Below, piece by piece: positions 1 to 8,586 of a stretch of DNA of 46,988 nucleotides; the stretch's first letter is position 1; each line of letters begins with the position of its first letter. The DNA lies in NCBI GenBank assembly GCA_021162935.1, contig JAGGXR010000037.1, positions 1-46,988 of the forward strand, written 5' to 3'. The DNA is from Deltaproteobacteria bacterium (lineage in GTDB: Bacteria; Myxococcota_A; Polyangia; HGW-17; SLPX01). A program made the translations under genes and the position numbers. Under the pieces are notes generated by a model. The model saw only the letters and a list, made by a program, of their open reading frames with translations, did not search any database and was not told the origin of the DNA.

Positions 1-885
1 AACATCTCCGGAGACGGCTGCCGTGGCGACTGCATGTCAGACGAATCCTGCGGCAACGGAACCGTCGATCTCGCTGCTGGCGAACAGTGCGACGACGGAA
101 ATGCCACGGCAGGTGATGGATGCAGCGACACCTGCCAACTGGAGCTCTGCGGCAACGGCGTGGTGGACCCAGGCGAAGTCTGTGACGATGGAAACACCGA
201 TTCCAATGACGGGTGCAGCTCTGACTGCCAGGTTCGCGACCTTTGCGGCGATGGCATCCTCCAGGCCGACGAAGAATGCGATGACGCGACGGCCAACAGC
301 GACGTGACCCCAGATGCTTGCCGGACGAACTGTATGGCGGCGCATTGCGGCGATTCCATCGTGGACAGCGGTGAAGCCTGTGACGACGGAAACACGGATC
401 CAGCCAATGCGACCGACGACTTCTGCTCGGCCAACTGCACGGTAAACTCTTGGCCCTGTGGAGAATGGCCAGGCTACATGCCTACACGATTCGATAGCTG
501 CCGGTTCACCATGCACGACGTGACGGTCAACGGGAGCACGACTGGCTACGCGGTGGTCCAGGCCGGGGCGACGTTCCCCACCACGGCGACCATCAACTAC
601 CAACACTGTGGCTACTGCCCAAACTGCATCGTCCAGGGTTACACCGGACTCATGGCCGGACCTGCACCTGCCAGCGACGATGGCACTCTGTCAGGCTGCA
701 ACCACGGCTGGCAAGAATGCGACAGCGGTCTCGACTTCGGCGACAACTCGCTGAACCACACCTTCACGGCTCCAAGCCAGCCGGGGACCTACTACTTCCG
801 GTTCGGCAGCACGCTCGAATACTCGTGCGCGTCATGGGGCTGTCCGGACGAGACGCACAATCTCTTCGCATTGTGCGTCCAGTAA
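1..885 (+). CDS. DUF4215 Cys-rich repeat surface protein, 5' truncated by window
   Basis: The reading frame is open from the first base, so this is the C-terminal 294 residues of a longer protein. It has four full copies and one partial copy of the Cys-rich DUF4215 (Myxococcus cysteine-rich) repeat, with the pattern CGNGxVDxGExCDDGN...DGCSxxC, up to about residue 145. A non-repeat C-terminal domain of about 150 residues follows, starting near [13 protein letters not shown] and rich in Cys and aromatic residues. These repeats are known from secreted or surface proteins of myxobacteria and relatives, where they are probably disulfide-bonded stalks; the function is not established. The C-terminal domain is almost identical to that of the next gene, so the two are recent tandem paralogues. 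The repeat in the middle ([15 protein letters not shown]) is degenerate. No start, signal peptide or anchor can be seen because the 5' part lies outside the window. Confidence 0.85.
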   Translation, partial: NISGDGCRGDCMSDESCGNGTVDLAAGEQCDDGNATAGDGCSDTCQLELCGNGVVDPGEVCDDGNTDSNDGCSSDCQVRDLCGDGILQADEECDDATANSDVTPDACRTNCMAAHCGDSIVDSGEACDDGNTDPANATDDFCSANCTVNSWPCGEWPGYMPTRFDSCRFTMHDVTVNGSTTGYAVVQAGATFPTTATINYQHCGYCPNCIVQGYTGLMAGPAPASDDGTLSGCNHGWQECDSGLDFGDNSLNHTFTAPSQPGTYYFRFGSTLEYSCASWGCPDETHNLFALCVQ

Positions 886-1186
886 CGGAGCATTCTTGAA
901 CGATCCGCTCGTTTGTCCATTCCATCTTCTCTCCATGAATCCCGACCGATAGTCATCTAAGGAGGCTGCGCAGTCTGCGGTCGATCATGATTCCGTCCAT
1001 AATCAGCCTGGGGGGACAACGAAAGCATGGACTCTTTGCAACTAATGCGGCGATCAGATATGATGATGGTTGTCGGCGTTCGAGGAATAAGTGCTGTGTC
1101 ACCAAGGAACGATCACACATCCCGGTGCAGGACATTACGTCCCAACCTCGATATAGGGGCTGACGTGTTGCATGAGGAGTGGAGCC

Positions 1187-3097
1187 GTGACTCGTTCTGA
1201 TCGTCTCATATTGCAAAGTCTTTTGGCCCTGGCCTTGCTGGTAGGGCTGTCCCAATGTCGGTTCGACCCGGTGGCCACCGTGCAGACCACATCGTCGGTC
1301 TGCGGAAATGGTCATCAGGAAATAGGCGAGGCCTGCGATCTTTCGGACCTCGGTGGCAAGTCGTGCCAGGACCTGGGATACGAGAGAGGAACTCTGTCTT
1401 GCGACCAAAACTGTCACTACGACACCACCCAATGCGTCGCGTCCGTTCTGTGCGGCAACGGCATCGTGGACCCAGGCGAAACCTGTGACGACGGAAATAG
1501 GGCTCCAGCAGACGGATGCAGTTCGAGTTGCCAACTCGAAGCGTGCGGCAACGGCATCCTCGACCCAGGTGAGGCCTGTGACGATGGAAACACCACGTCC
1601 GGCGATGGTTGTGGCGCCACGTGCCAACTCGAAGGCTGCGGCAACGGCATCGTGGACCCAGGCGAAACGTGCGACGACGGAAACAACGCCAACACGGACG
1701 ACTGTCCCGATGACGTGCAGCACGGCGGAACCTGTCAATCCGCTACCTGCGGGGACGGCTTCGTCTGGATAGGGCATGAAGGTTGTGACGATGGAAACAC
1801 CACGCCTGGCGATGGTTGTGGCGCCACGTGCCAACTCGAAGGCTGCGGCAACGGCGTCGTGGACCCAGGCGAAACCTGTGACGACGGAAACAACGCCAAC
1901 ACGGACGACTGTCCCGATGGCACAGGCGGAACCTGTCAATCCGCTACCTGCGGGGACGGCTTCGTCTGGACGGGAAACGAAATGTGCGATGACGGCAATA
2001 CCACCTCGGGCGACGGCTGCAGCTCTGACTGCATCTCCGACGAGTCCTGTGGCAACGGTATCGTCGATTCGGCCGCGGGCGAAGTTTGCGACGACGGGAA
2101 CAACACGTCGGACGACGGCTGCAGCGCCAACTGCCTCTCCGACGAGTCCTGTGGCAACGGTATCGTCGACTCGGCCGCCGGCGAAGTGTGCGATGACGGG
2201 AACAACACATCGGGCGACGGCTGCAGCTCTGACTGCATCTCCGACGAGACCTGCGGAAACGGCATCGTCGATTCGGCCGCCGGCGAAGTGTGCGATGACG
2301 GCAATACCACCTCGGGCGACGGCTGCAGCTCTGACTGTAAGTCCAACGAGTCCTGCGGCAACGGCATCGTCGATTCGGTCGCCGGCGAAGTCTGTGACGA
2401 TGGAAACAACGTCTCGGGAGACGGCTGCAGCGCCGACTGCCTCTCCGACGAGTCCTGTGGCAACGGTATCGTCGATTCGGCCGCGGGCGAAGTGTGCGAC
2501 GACGGGAACAACACGTCGGGCGACGGCTGCAGCTCTGACTGCCTGGTCCTCGACCTGTGCGGCGATGGCATCCTGCAGGTCGGTGAAGCCTGTGACGATG
2601 GAAACACGGATCCAGCCAATACGACCGACGACTTCTGTTCGGCCGACTGCACGGTAAACTCTTGGCCCTGTGGAGAATGGCCAGGCTATATGCCTACACG
2701 ATACGATAGCTGCCGGTTCACCATGCACGACGTGACGGTCAACGGCAGCACCACCGGCTACGCGGTGGTCCAGGCCGGGGCGACGTTCCCCACCACAGCG
2801 ACCATCAACTACCAACACTGTGGCTACTGCCCAGGCTGCATCGTCCAGGGTTACACCGGACTCATGGCCGGACCTGCACCTGCCAGCGACGATGGCACTC
2901 TGTCAGGCTGCAACCACGGCTGGCAAGAATGCGACAGCTCTCTCAACTTCGGCGACAACTCCCTGAACCACACCTTCACGGCTCCGAGCCAGCCGGGGAC
3001 CTACTACTTCCGGTTCGGCAGCACGCTCGACTACTCGTGCGTGTCATGGGGCTGCCCGGACGAGACGCACAATCTCTTCGCATTGTGCGTCCAGTAG
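1187..3097 (+). CDS. DUF4215 Cys-rich repeat surface protein
   Basis: A protein of 636 residues with an N-terminal signal sequence ([18 protein letters not shown]), then 13 DUF4215-type repeats (CGNG/CGDG ... CDDGN ... DGCxxxC) to about residue 475, then the same 150-residue C-terminal domain as its upstream paralogue. I chose GTG at 1187 because GAGGAG lies 7 bases upstream. An in-frame ATG at 1172 would add five residues and has no good ribosome site. The Cys after the hydrophobic segment is preceded by Gln, so it is a poor lipobox and could be an ordinary cleavage region. Repeats 8-12 are nearly identical at the DNA level, a sign of recent internal duplication. It is presumably exported and disulfide-rich; partner and ligand are unknown. 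The 286 bp between the paralogues hold no gene I can support. Confidence 0.85.
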   Translation: MTRSDRLILQSLLALALLVGLSQCRFDPVATVQTTSSVCGNGHQEIGEACDLSDLGGKSCQDLGYERGTLSCDQNCHYDTTQCVASVLCGNGIVDPGETCDDGNRAPADGCSSSCQLEACGNGILDPGEACDDGNTTSGDGCGATCQLEGCGNGIVDPGETCDDGNNANTDDCPDDVQHGGTCQSATCGDGFVWIGHEGCDDGNTTPGDGCGATCQLEGCGNGVVDPGETCDDGNNANTDDCPDGTGGTCQSATCGDGFVWTGNEMCDDGNTTSGDGCSSDCISDESCGNGIVDSAAGEVCDDGNNTSDDGCSANCLSDESCGNGIVDSAAGEVCDDGNNTSGDGCSSDCISDETCGNGIVDSAAGEVCDDGNTTSGDGCSSDCKSNESCGNGIVDSVAGEVCDDGNNVSGDGCSADCLSDESCGNGIVDSAAGEVCDDGNNTSGDGCSSDCLVLDLCGDGILQVGEACDDGNTDPANTTDDFCSADCTVNSWPCGEWPGYMPTRYDSCRFTMHDVTVNGSTTGYAVVQAGATFPTTATINYQHCGYCPGCIVQGYTGLMAGPAPASDDGTLSGCNHGWQECDSSLNFGDNSLNHTFTAPSQPGTYYFRFGSTLDYSCVSWGCPDETHNLFALCVQ

Positions 3098-3136
3098 ACA
3101 GGGGCCGATGACTGGCACCCCAGCACAACGCGGCGG

Positions 3137-4171
3137 CTACTTGGCAAGCCGCATCACCACCTGCACGTAGAACGTCACGTTGTCCTTGAGTCTGGTCCAT
3201 GGCAACATGGAGAAAAAGAACTCCCTGGCTTCCTCGCGGCTCAACCTCGGAACGACCACCCAGGGCCGAGATGTGTACAGATACATGATTTTGGGGACGA
3301 TCGTGACGGACTGAAACCAGCCACGTACCGACTCGTCCACATGGACGTGGAGCCGAAAGGCAAGTTCGGAATGGATCCGGTGGGAATAGATTCGCCCCCA
3401 ACGAGGCATCCAGTAGGCGAAAATCACAGGAGTGCCCCACTTGAGCCTCCACAACGCCTCGGCCCCAACCACCATTTCCGCCCACCATGTTTTCGAGTGG
3501 ATGCCCACCTGCCGATCCCTGAGCTTTTCGCGCATGAGTCCCAATGGCGCCAGGCTCAACAGAATCCGGTGGTCCTCTTCGGACAGCGGGTACAGGTCGA
3601 ACTCCAGCGCAGCCCACCCTCCCTGAAAGAGATGGCTGTGGCGGTATGAAGACGTGCCCAGCTTGTACAGATGGGCGGCCACGGCGAGCCGTTGCTGCCA
3701 AAACCCATCCGGTCTCGGATACAACGCCCGACGATACGAGGCCATGTACTGACCAATGGTGCCGTAGCTGCGGTCCTTTTCTCCCTCGAACGAGACATAA
3801 AACTCCTTGGCCATTCGAACCACGTCCAACAAAAACTCGTACTGGAAACGCTCCAGGTCCCACGGGAGACGATAACGACGCCGCTTGCCCGTAACGACTC
3901 GCTTCCTTTCGAACCAGAGCATCAGGGCAAGATGTGACCTCGAAGGTGCTGCGGGACCGTTGGCCCAATGCAGGCTGATCCCATCAAGATTGTCCAACTC
4001 GACGTTCACGAGGCGATGGGCATCCACAGAAACGTCGAATGGTAGCCGTCCTGATTCCCCCTTCTCGTTCGCCACGTCGGTCGGATTGTGGGCATGAGCA
4101 GAACCGTCCGACTGCGTCCGAGCCGCGACCCCGATCGCAGTCACGAGTCCAAACAGGATCGCTCCACTCAT
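3137..4171 (-). CDS. Exported protein of unknown function, coupled to mutY
   Basis: I do not recognise the family. The 344-residue product starts with a short hydrophobic segment (MSGAILFGLVTAIGVAA) that looks like a signal peptide. The rest is a soluble domain rich in Trp, Tyr and Arg, with stretches such as HSHLFQGGWAALEFDLY and GTPVIFAYWMPRWGR. The start ATG at 4171 shares its A with the TGA of mutY (TGATG), so it is very probably translated by coupling to mutY. The frame continues further upstream inside mutY, but that part reads as an out-of-frame shadow. The frame has aromatic clusters and few low-complexity runs, which supports real coding. It ends 39 bp from the convergent DUF4215 gene. 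Nothing in the sequence links it to DNA repair apart from the coupling. Confidence 0.7.
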   Translation of the reverse strand: MSGAILFGLVTAIGVAARTQSDGSAHAHNPTDVANEKGESGRLPFDVSVDAHRLVNVELDNLDGISLHWANGPAAPSRSHLALMLWFERKRVVTGKRRRYRLPWDLERFQYEFLLDVVRMAKEFYVSFEGEKDRSYGTIGQYMASYRRALYPRPDGFWQQRLAVAAHLYKLGTSSYRHSHLFQGGWAALEFDLYPLSEEDHRILLSLAPLGLMREKLRDRQVGIHSKTWWAEMVVGAEALWRLKWGTPVIFAYWMPRWGRIYSHRIHSELAFRLHVHVDESVRGWFQSVTIVPKIMYLYTSRPWVVVPRLSREEAREFFFSMLPWTRLKDNVTFYVQVVMRLAK

Positions 4172-5406
4172 CACCGTGGATCCTCTGATAACGGATGATG
4201 GGACGCAGCAACGAACGACTGCCTCGTCGAGTCGACGTGCCCGTCGAGCCACTCCGCCAACGTACGCAAGCAACGACGATGACCAGCATTCATGGGAAGC
4301 TCGGACAACTGGTCGAAATCCACCCAAGCTGCAGATTCATCCGACGCAGCCACTGGCGTCTGTTCGTCTCCTGGTTCCGTCGCCCGAAATACCGATCTCC
4401 CGGACCGCTCGAGGTCAGGATCGCCATGAACAGGTGTTCCCTTATCCAGGTTGAACAGGTAGCAGTGGAGCGTGGCGCGAAACCTCGTAAAACTGTGCCG
4501 CACGGTCGCAAGCTTTTCAGCCCTGGGCAGCATCCTGTTCTCCACGGCCTGCCGAGCTGCACCCTCGGGTGTTTGTCCCGGCTCGATCACTGCGGTGGGA
4601 AACTCCCAGAATCCGGCCCACAAGCCACGATTGGGCCGACGCCGAACAAAAAATCGCCCTGCCCGCACGATCACGGCTGCGGCCAATTCCACCTCGATTC
4701 GCTCCTTCCTGGCGGGTAGGATGGGGCGTTCGGATATGGTGTCCCGCTGTCGAGCCAGACACCAACGAGCCACAGGACACCGATCACAATGGGGACTCGA
4801 CGGCAGGCACACGAGCGAGCCCAATTCCATGAGGCCCTGGTTGAACGCCCGTGCCTGACCCTCGGGAATCAAGGAGGCGAGCCGCGACTCCACACGACGA
4901 AACACCGCCGGCCTCTTGATAGGATCGGCCAGGTCGTAGAGCCGAGCGTAGACTCGCTCCGTGTTTGCTTCCAACGTAGGATAGGGCTCGTTGAACGCAA
5001 AGCTCATCACGGCCCCCGCTGTGTACCGCCCCACACCCGGCAGACTCAGCAATGCGTCATACTCGTGAGGCACCTTGCCGCCATATTCGTCCACGACCTT
5101 TTGGGCAGCAGCATGAAAATTCCTCGCCCGAGAATAGTACCCAAGGCCCTGCCATATCGAAAGGATACGATCGATGTCCGCCCTGGCGACCGACGCAACG
5201 TCGGGAAAGAGTTCGAGCCATCGCACGAAATAGTCGGCCACGCGATCCACTTGGGTCTGCTGCAGCATCACTTCCGAGAGCCAAACCTGATAGGGATCAT
5301 GATTTCGTCTCCAGGGCAGATCTCTGGCATGAGCGTCGAACCAATCGATCAAGGGGTCGCGCCAACCGTCTCTTCTACGAATCCGTGACTTCTTGTCCAT
5401 GGCCAT
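4171..5406 (-). CDS. mutY: A/G-specific adenine DNA glycosylase MutY
   Basis: MutY removes adenine mispaired with 8-oxoguanine. The 411-residue protein has the HhH-GPD fold: catalytic Glu region SEVMLQQTQVDRV, helix-hairpin-helix LPGVGRYTAGAV, and the 4Fe-4S loop with the C-x6-C-x2-C-x5-C pattern (CLPSSPHCDRCPVARWC). A C-terminal NUDIX-like 8-oxoG recognition domain follows (AAVIVRAGRFFVRRRP, GLWAGFWEFPTAVIEPG). The position of the second catalytic acid, usually Asp in LDGNVxRV, reads LEANTERV, so Glu replaces Asp. I take ATG at 5406 (MAMDKKSRIRRRDGW) or ATG at 5400 as start, because the open frame further upstream has no similarity to MutY. No strong ribosome site is visible. It is divergent from xdhC across 212 bp and overlaps the downstream exported-protein gene by one base. 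Confidence 0.93.
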   Translation of the reverse strand: MAMDKKSRIRRRDGWRDPLIDWFDAHARDLPWRRNHDPYQVWLSEVMLQQTQVDRVADYFVRWLELFPDVASVARADIDRILSIWQGLGYYSRARNFHAAAQKVVDEYGGKVPHEYDALLSLPGVGRYTAGAVMSFAFNEPYPTLEANTERVYARLYDLADPIKRPAVFRRVESRLASLIPEGQARAFNQGLMELGSLVCLPSSPHCDRCPVARWCLARQRDTISERPILPARKERIEVELAAAVIVRAGRFFVRRRPNRGLWAGFWEFPTAVIEPGQTPEGAARQAVENRMLPRAEKLATVRHSFTRFRATLHCYLFNLDKGTPVHGDPDLERSGRSVFRATEPGDEQTPVAASDESAAWVDFDQLSELPMNAGHRRCLRTLAEWLDGHVDSTRQSFVAASHHPLSEDPR

Positions 5407-5618
5407 TTTGGTAACGTGTTTGGACCTGCTTCGCAAGAAGCCGCATGGCAAGTGGCGCATGGCGCAGCAAGACAAATGGAACGAGGCATGACAACAATAT
5501 CGCCATTTGTTGACCTGGCAGCAGGTGCCGTCTTGCACATTGAAGAGTTCGGCCCTACAATTCCGAAACCGCCCGACATGACCGGGCTGATTCCAGCGAC
5601 CGAGATGAGAAGGTAACC

Positions 5619-6464
5619 ATGCTCGCATTCACGGAACGATTGGTGGAACTGCTCCGCAGCGGCCAAAGCTTCATGCTGGCCACCGTGGTCAAACAGGAAG
5701 GCTCGTCCCCTCGCGACGTGGGCGCGCGCATGGCCGTCCTGACTGATGGCTCCATCGTGGGCACCATCGGCGGCGGCGCCGTCGAACACCGGGTGATGCA
5801 GCTTGCATCCGACGTGCTTGCGTCAGGCAAGCCCCAAACATTGGAGTTCAACCTGGGCAAGGACCTGTCCATGGCCTGCGGCGGCGGAGTCTGGGTCCTG
5901 CTGGAACCGATTCGTCCGCCCGACCGAGCCGTCCTGCTCGGCGCCGGCCACATCAGCCAGCACCTCTGTGACATGCTCGCCCGAATCGGCCTCGAGGTCT
6001 GGGTTCTCGATTCGCGCAAGGGCTTTGCCGTGGAAGAACGATTCCCCGCGGCACGTCGACTCGTGGAACGACTCAGCCCAAAATTCGTGGTCGAGGACGC
6101 GGCCCTGACCGAATCGGACCGACGCCTTTACGTGGTTTGCGTCACAAACAGCCACGCATTGGACCGCAAACTCGTCGAGCAGGTCCTGCCCATGGAGCAC
6201 GTGGACTACGTGGGCATGGTGGGCAGCAGGAACAAGGCAAAAACCACAAGGAAGTACCTGGCGGACCAGGGCATGGCCAAAAGCCTCATCGACAGGCTGA
6301 AGAGTCCTCTCGGCCTGCCCCTCGGAGGGGGGACCCCTGGCGAAATCGCCCTGAGCATCGCGGCGGACATCCAGACCCACCGCAGGGGGGCCGCCGATCT
6401 CTTCTCCGGGCAGGACCCAACAGCAAACCATGACAAAGTGAATCACGCGGAGGAACGGCGGTGA
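5619..6464 (+). CDS. XdhC/CoxI-family molybdoenzyme maturation factor
   Basis: A 281-residue XdhC-family protein. Family members bind molybdenum cofactor, help its sulfuration and insert it into molybdenum hydroxylases. The N-terminal XdhC/CoxI domain shows KQEGSSPRDVGARM and GTIGGGAVEHRV. The C-terminal Rossmann-like domain shows VLLGAGHISQHL, YVGMVGSRNKAK and LGLPLGGGTPGEIALSIAADI. ATG at 5619 is preceded by AGAAGG at good distance. It is the first gene of a tight three-gene operon: its TGA overlaps the GTG of the mocA-like gene. No molybdenum hydroxylase subunit is in this window, so the client must be encoded elsewhere. Confidence 0.9.
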   Translation: MLAFTERLVELLRSGQSFMLATVVKQEGSSPRDVGARMAVLTDGSIVGTIGGGAVEHRVMQLASDVLASGKPQTLEFNLGKDLSMACGGGVWVLLEPIRPPDRAVLLGAGHISQHLCDMLARIGLEVWVLDSRKGFAVEERFPAARRLVERLSPKFVVEDAALTESDRRLYVVCVTNSHALDRKLVEQVLPMEHVDYVGMVGSRNKAKTTRKYLADQGMAKSLIDRLKSPLGLPLGGGTPGEIALSIAADIQTHRRGAADLFSGQDPTANHDKVNHAEERR

Positions 6465-7315
6465 GCAGGCACGGCAAAGGGCGCCAATCATTGATCATCG
6501 GAACGGGCGTATCCGCAGGCATAGGTGCATCGGAGGGCACGTTCCCGAAACGGGAGGCCGGCAGCAGCCTGATCGCCGACCAGGCAGACCTGCCGTCTTC
6601 TTGTTGCGCCGTAATTCTGGCAGCCGGTTCTTCCAAACGCATGGGCATCCCCAAAGCGCTCGCGACCTGGCCATCTCGAGCTCTGGCGGCGGACCGGCTC
6701 GGGTGGCGACGAGACCCAAAAGCGACTCCCGAGCACACATCCCAGGCGCCATCGTTCTTGGAGGGCATTCTTCGCACCTGCCACGAGGCTCGAATCCCGG
6801 CGGTCGTGGTGACCAGACCCGACCAGACGGACCTGCACCGCGCAATCGACCTTCTCGAAAATTTGGGACTTCCCCTGCATCGCGCGACCAATCCAATGGC
6901 ACGATCCGAAATGGTGGACTCGTTCTGGTTTGGAGCGCAAGAGGCCCTGCGACTGTTTCCAGCGTCTGTCAGCCTGCTCGTCTGGCCCGTGGACTGTCCG
7001 GCCGTGAGCGTCGCCGATCTGGCGCACCTCGCTAATCGGGCCGAAGCCATGCCCGACTCCTACCTGGTTCTGTCCTGGCGAAACGAACCGGGCCACCCAG
7101 CTTCCATTCCACGGTCTGTGGTCGAAGCCATGCCCTCGGTCGGAGTCGGAACATCGGACCGAACCGGGCCGACAACGGATTTACGTCGTCTGACTCGATC
7201 CATCTGCGGACCTGCCGTGCTCGTGGAAGCCACCGATCGTGGAATCCTGATGAATCTCAACCGGCCACAAGACCTGAACGGTCTGGCTGTCCAAGCAGTA
7301 AATATGAAACCATGA
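6461..7315 (+). CDS. MocA/MobA-like nucleotidyltransferase
   Basis: An NTP-transferase of 284 residues, likely a molybdenum cofactor cytidylyltransferase (MocA type) acting with the XdhC protein encoded just upstream. The nucleotide-binding signature is VILAAGSSKRMGIPKAL (about residues 49-65). A metal-binding Asp is likely in WPVDCPAVS, and GHPASIP is typical of MocA. The protein has an N-terminal extension of about 45 residues and an insert of roughly 30 residues after the P-loop-like signature that is unusual for the family. The GTG start at 6461 overlaps the xdhC stop (GTGA) and has GGAGG upstream. The gene overlaps the next one by 4 bases (ATGA). The exact nucleotide (CTP or GTP) cannot be read from the sequence. 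Confidence 0.85.
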   Translation: MSRHGKGRQSLIIGTGVSAGIGASEGTFPKREAGSSLIADQADLPSSCCAVILAAGSSKRMGIPKALATWPSRALAADRLGWRRDPKATPEHTSQAPSFLEGILRTCHEARIPAVVVTRPDQTDLHRAIDLLENLGLPLHRATNPMARSEMVDSFWFGAQEALRLFPASVSLLVWPVDCPAVSVADLAHLANRAEAMPDSYLVLSWRNEPGHPASIPRSVVEAMPSVGVGTSDRTGPTTDLRRLTRSICGPAVLVEATDRGILMNLNRPQDLNGLAVQAVNMKP

Positions 7316-7881
7316 AACCGATCCCAATAAGGCCACTGTCTCCATATCGCACCGTCTCATCCATCGTGATCCTCACGGCGCTGACCATGGCCCTCGTCGC
7401 CACGGTCGGTGGCTGCCGCAAGAAGCCGCGTCGCCCGGGCACGATCGTCTCGGGCCCTGCCAATGAATTCGTGACCGTAACCTTTCACCCCCCGGGCCAG
7501 GCAGCGGTCTCTGTGCGCACCGAGTTGGCCGCCACAGAAGCCACCAGGACCCATGGACTGATGTACCGCGGCGAACTGGATCCGAACGCTGGAATGCTGT
7601 TCGCGTTCCCCAAGCAGGAGATGCTCGTGTTTTGGATGAAGAACACGATCATCCCCCTGGACATGATCTTCATCGACGCCCACAAGGTCGTGGTGGGCGT
7701 GGTCCACGACGCCCACCCACTTTCAACGAAAACTCTGTCACCAGGCAAGACGAGCCAGTACGTCGTGGAGGTCAACGCAGGATTTTCCAGAAAACATCAC
7801 ATCGAGGCGGGAACCAAGGTGGATTTCACCCTCCCGGCGCAGACGGTCGAAGACCTCAAGAACAAAGCCTCTGAAAAATAG
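7312..7881 (+). CDS. DUF192 lipoprotein
   Basis: A small exported DUF192 protein of 189 residues. An N-terminal hydrophobic stretch ends in a lipobox-like VGGC (Cys about residue 35). The DUF192 core follows: GLMYRGELDPNAGMLFAFP, FWMKNTIIPLDMIFID and YVVEVNAGFSRKHHIEAG. The biochemical role of DUF192 is unknown. The start codon overlaps the preceding mocA-like gene by 4 bases, so it is the last gene of the xdhC operon. The 54 bp to the convergent gene at 7936 show no strong hairpin. Confidence 0.88.
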   Translation: MKPIPIRPLSPYRTVSSIVILTALTMALVATVGGCRKKPRRPGTIVSGPANEFVTVTFHPPGQAAVSVRTELAATEATRTHGLMYRGELDPNAGMLFAFPKQEMLVFWMKNTIIPLDMIFIDAHKVVVGVVHDAHPLSTKTLSPGKTSQYVVEVNAGFSRKHHIEAGTKVDFTLPAQTVEDLKNKASEK

Positions 7882-7935
7882 CCGATCGAATCAACCGGCC
7901 GACGGGACGCCTTTGTGGGGCAAGTCCCGAATCGA

Positions 7936-8328
7936 TCAGCGTCGAATCTGAATGGAACTGGTGACCTTGCCACCGCCGCCCTTGGGCATGGTCCAGTGAC
8001 GCAGGGTCATGCCCACACACTTGATGATGAACGGATTGGCCAACGTCGAGGTGGCTGCCACGCCATAGATCCGGCCCGCGCCCGTGAAGTTAAAATTCAG
8101 CCAGAGCCAACCGTCGTATTTGCGATGCTTCTTGACGGCGCTGGCCACACAGACCTTGATCTCCTTCAAACCACGCACGAGTTTCGCCTTCACCGCCTTG
8201 GCCGATGGCCTGGCGCCCTTCTTTTCCACGTGGAACTTGGCCACAGACAGCCGAACGGGTCGGGCCTGTGCCACAGCAGGCAACGCAAAGAACGCTGTCA
8301 CGGACACGAACAGAATCAGGTTTTTCAT
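7936..8328 (-). CDS. Small secreted protein with AgmX/PglI (TonB-C-like) C-terminal domain
   Basis: A 130-residue secreted protein with a clear signal peptide (MKNLILFVSVTAFFALPAVAQA). The C-terminal part resembles the AgmX/PglI C-terminal (TonB-C-like) domain common in myxobacterial motility and envelope proteins: WLNFNFTGAGRIYGVAATSTL, a single Cys in FIIKCVGMTLRHW, and a terminal GGGGKVTSSIQI strand. I chose ATG at 8328 because AAGGAGG sits directly upstream and the signal peptide starts there. The longer open frame upstream has no signal. It is a monocistronic gene between convergent and divergent neighbours. Its precise role is not known; it probably binds an envelope partner. Confidence 0.75.
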   Translation of the reverse strand: MKNLILFVSVTAFFALPAVAQARPVRLSVAKFHVEKKGARPSAKAVKAKLVRGLKEIKVCVASAVKKHRKYDGWLWLNFNFTGAGRIYGVAATSTLANPFIIKCVGMTLRHWTMPKGGGGKVTSSIQIRR

Positions 8329-8586
8329 CAATCCTCCTTCCGCCGGCGAACGGAAACGACATCTTCTCACGGATGCCATGGCCGACGCATGTCTCTTGGT
8401 TTCTCTCTTTCCTTCAAGGAATGCACATGGGAAATAGACGCAGCGCACACCCCAAAAATTTTTAACCGATCCCTATGGACCGGTCAATACATATGCTAAA
8501 AGGATAGCATGCGATTTTTGTCGACGCCCACGATATTCACGGCAGCAAGGCTGCCCCCCCCTGGATCCGCGACACGAGGCGGACGT

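Noticed and set aside
953-2818. Long minus-strand frame antisense to the DUF4215 repeat gene
   Set aside because: Its repetitive composition mirrors the repeats on the other strand and it has no domain or plausible start; it is a shadow.
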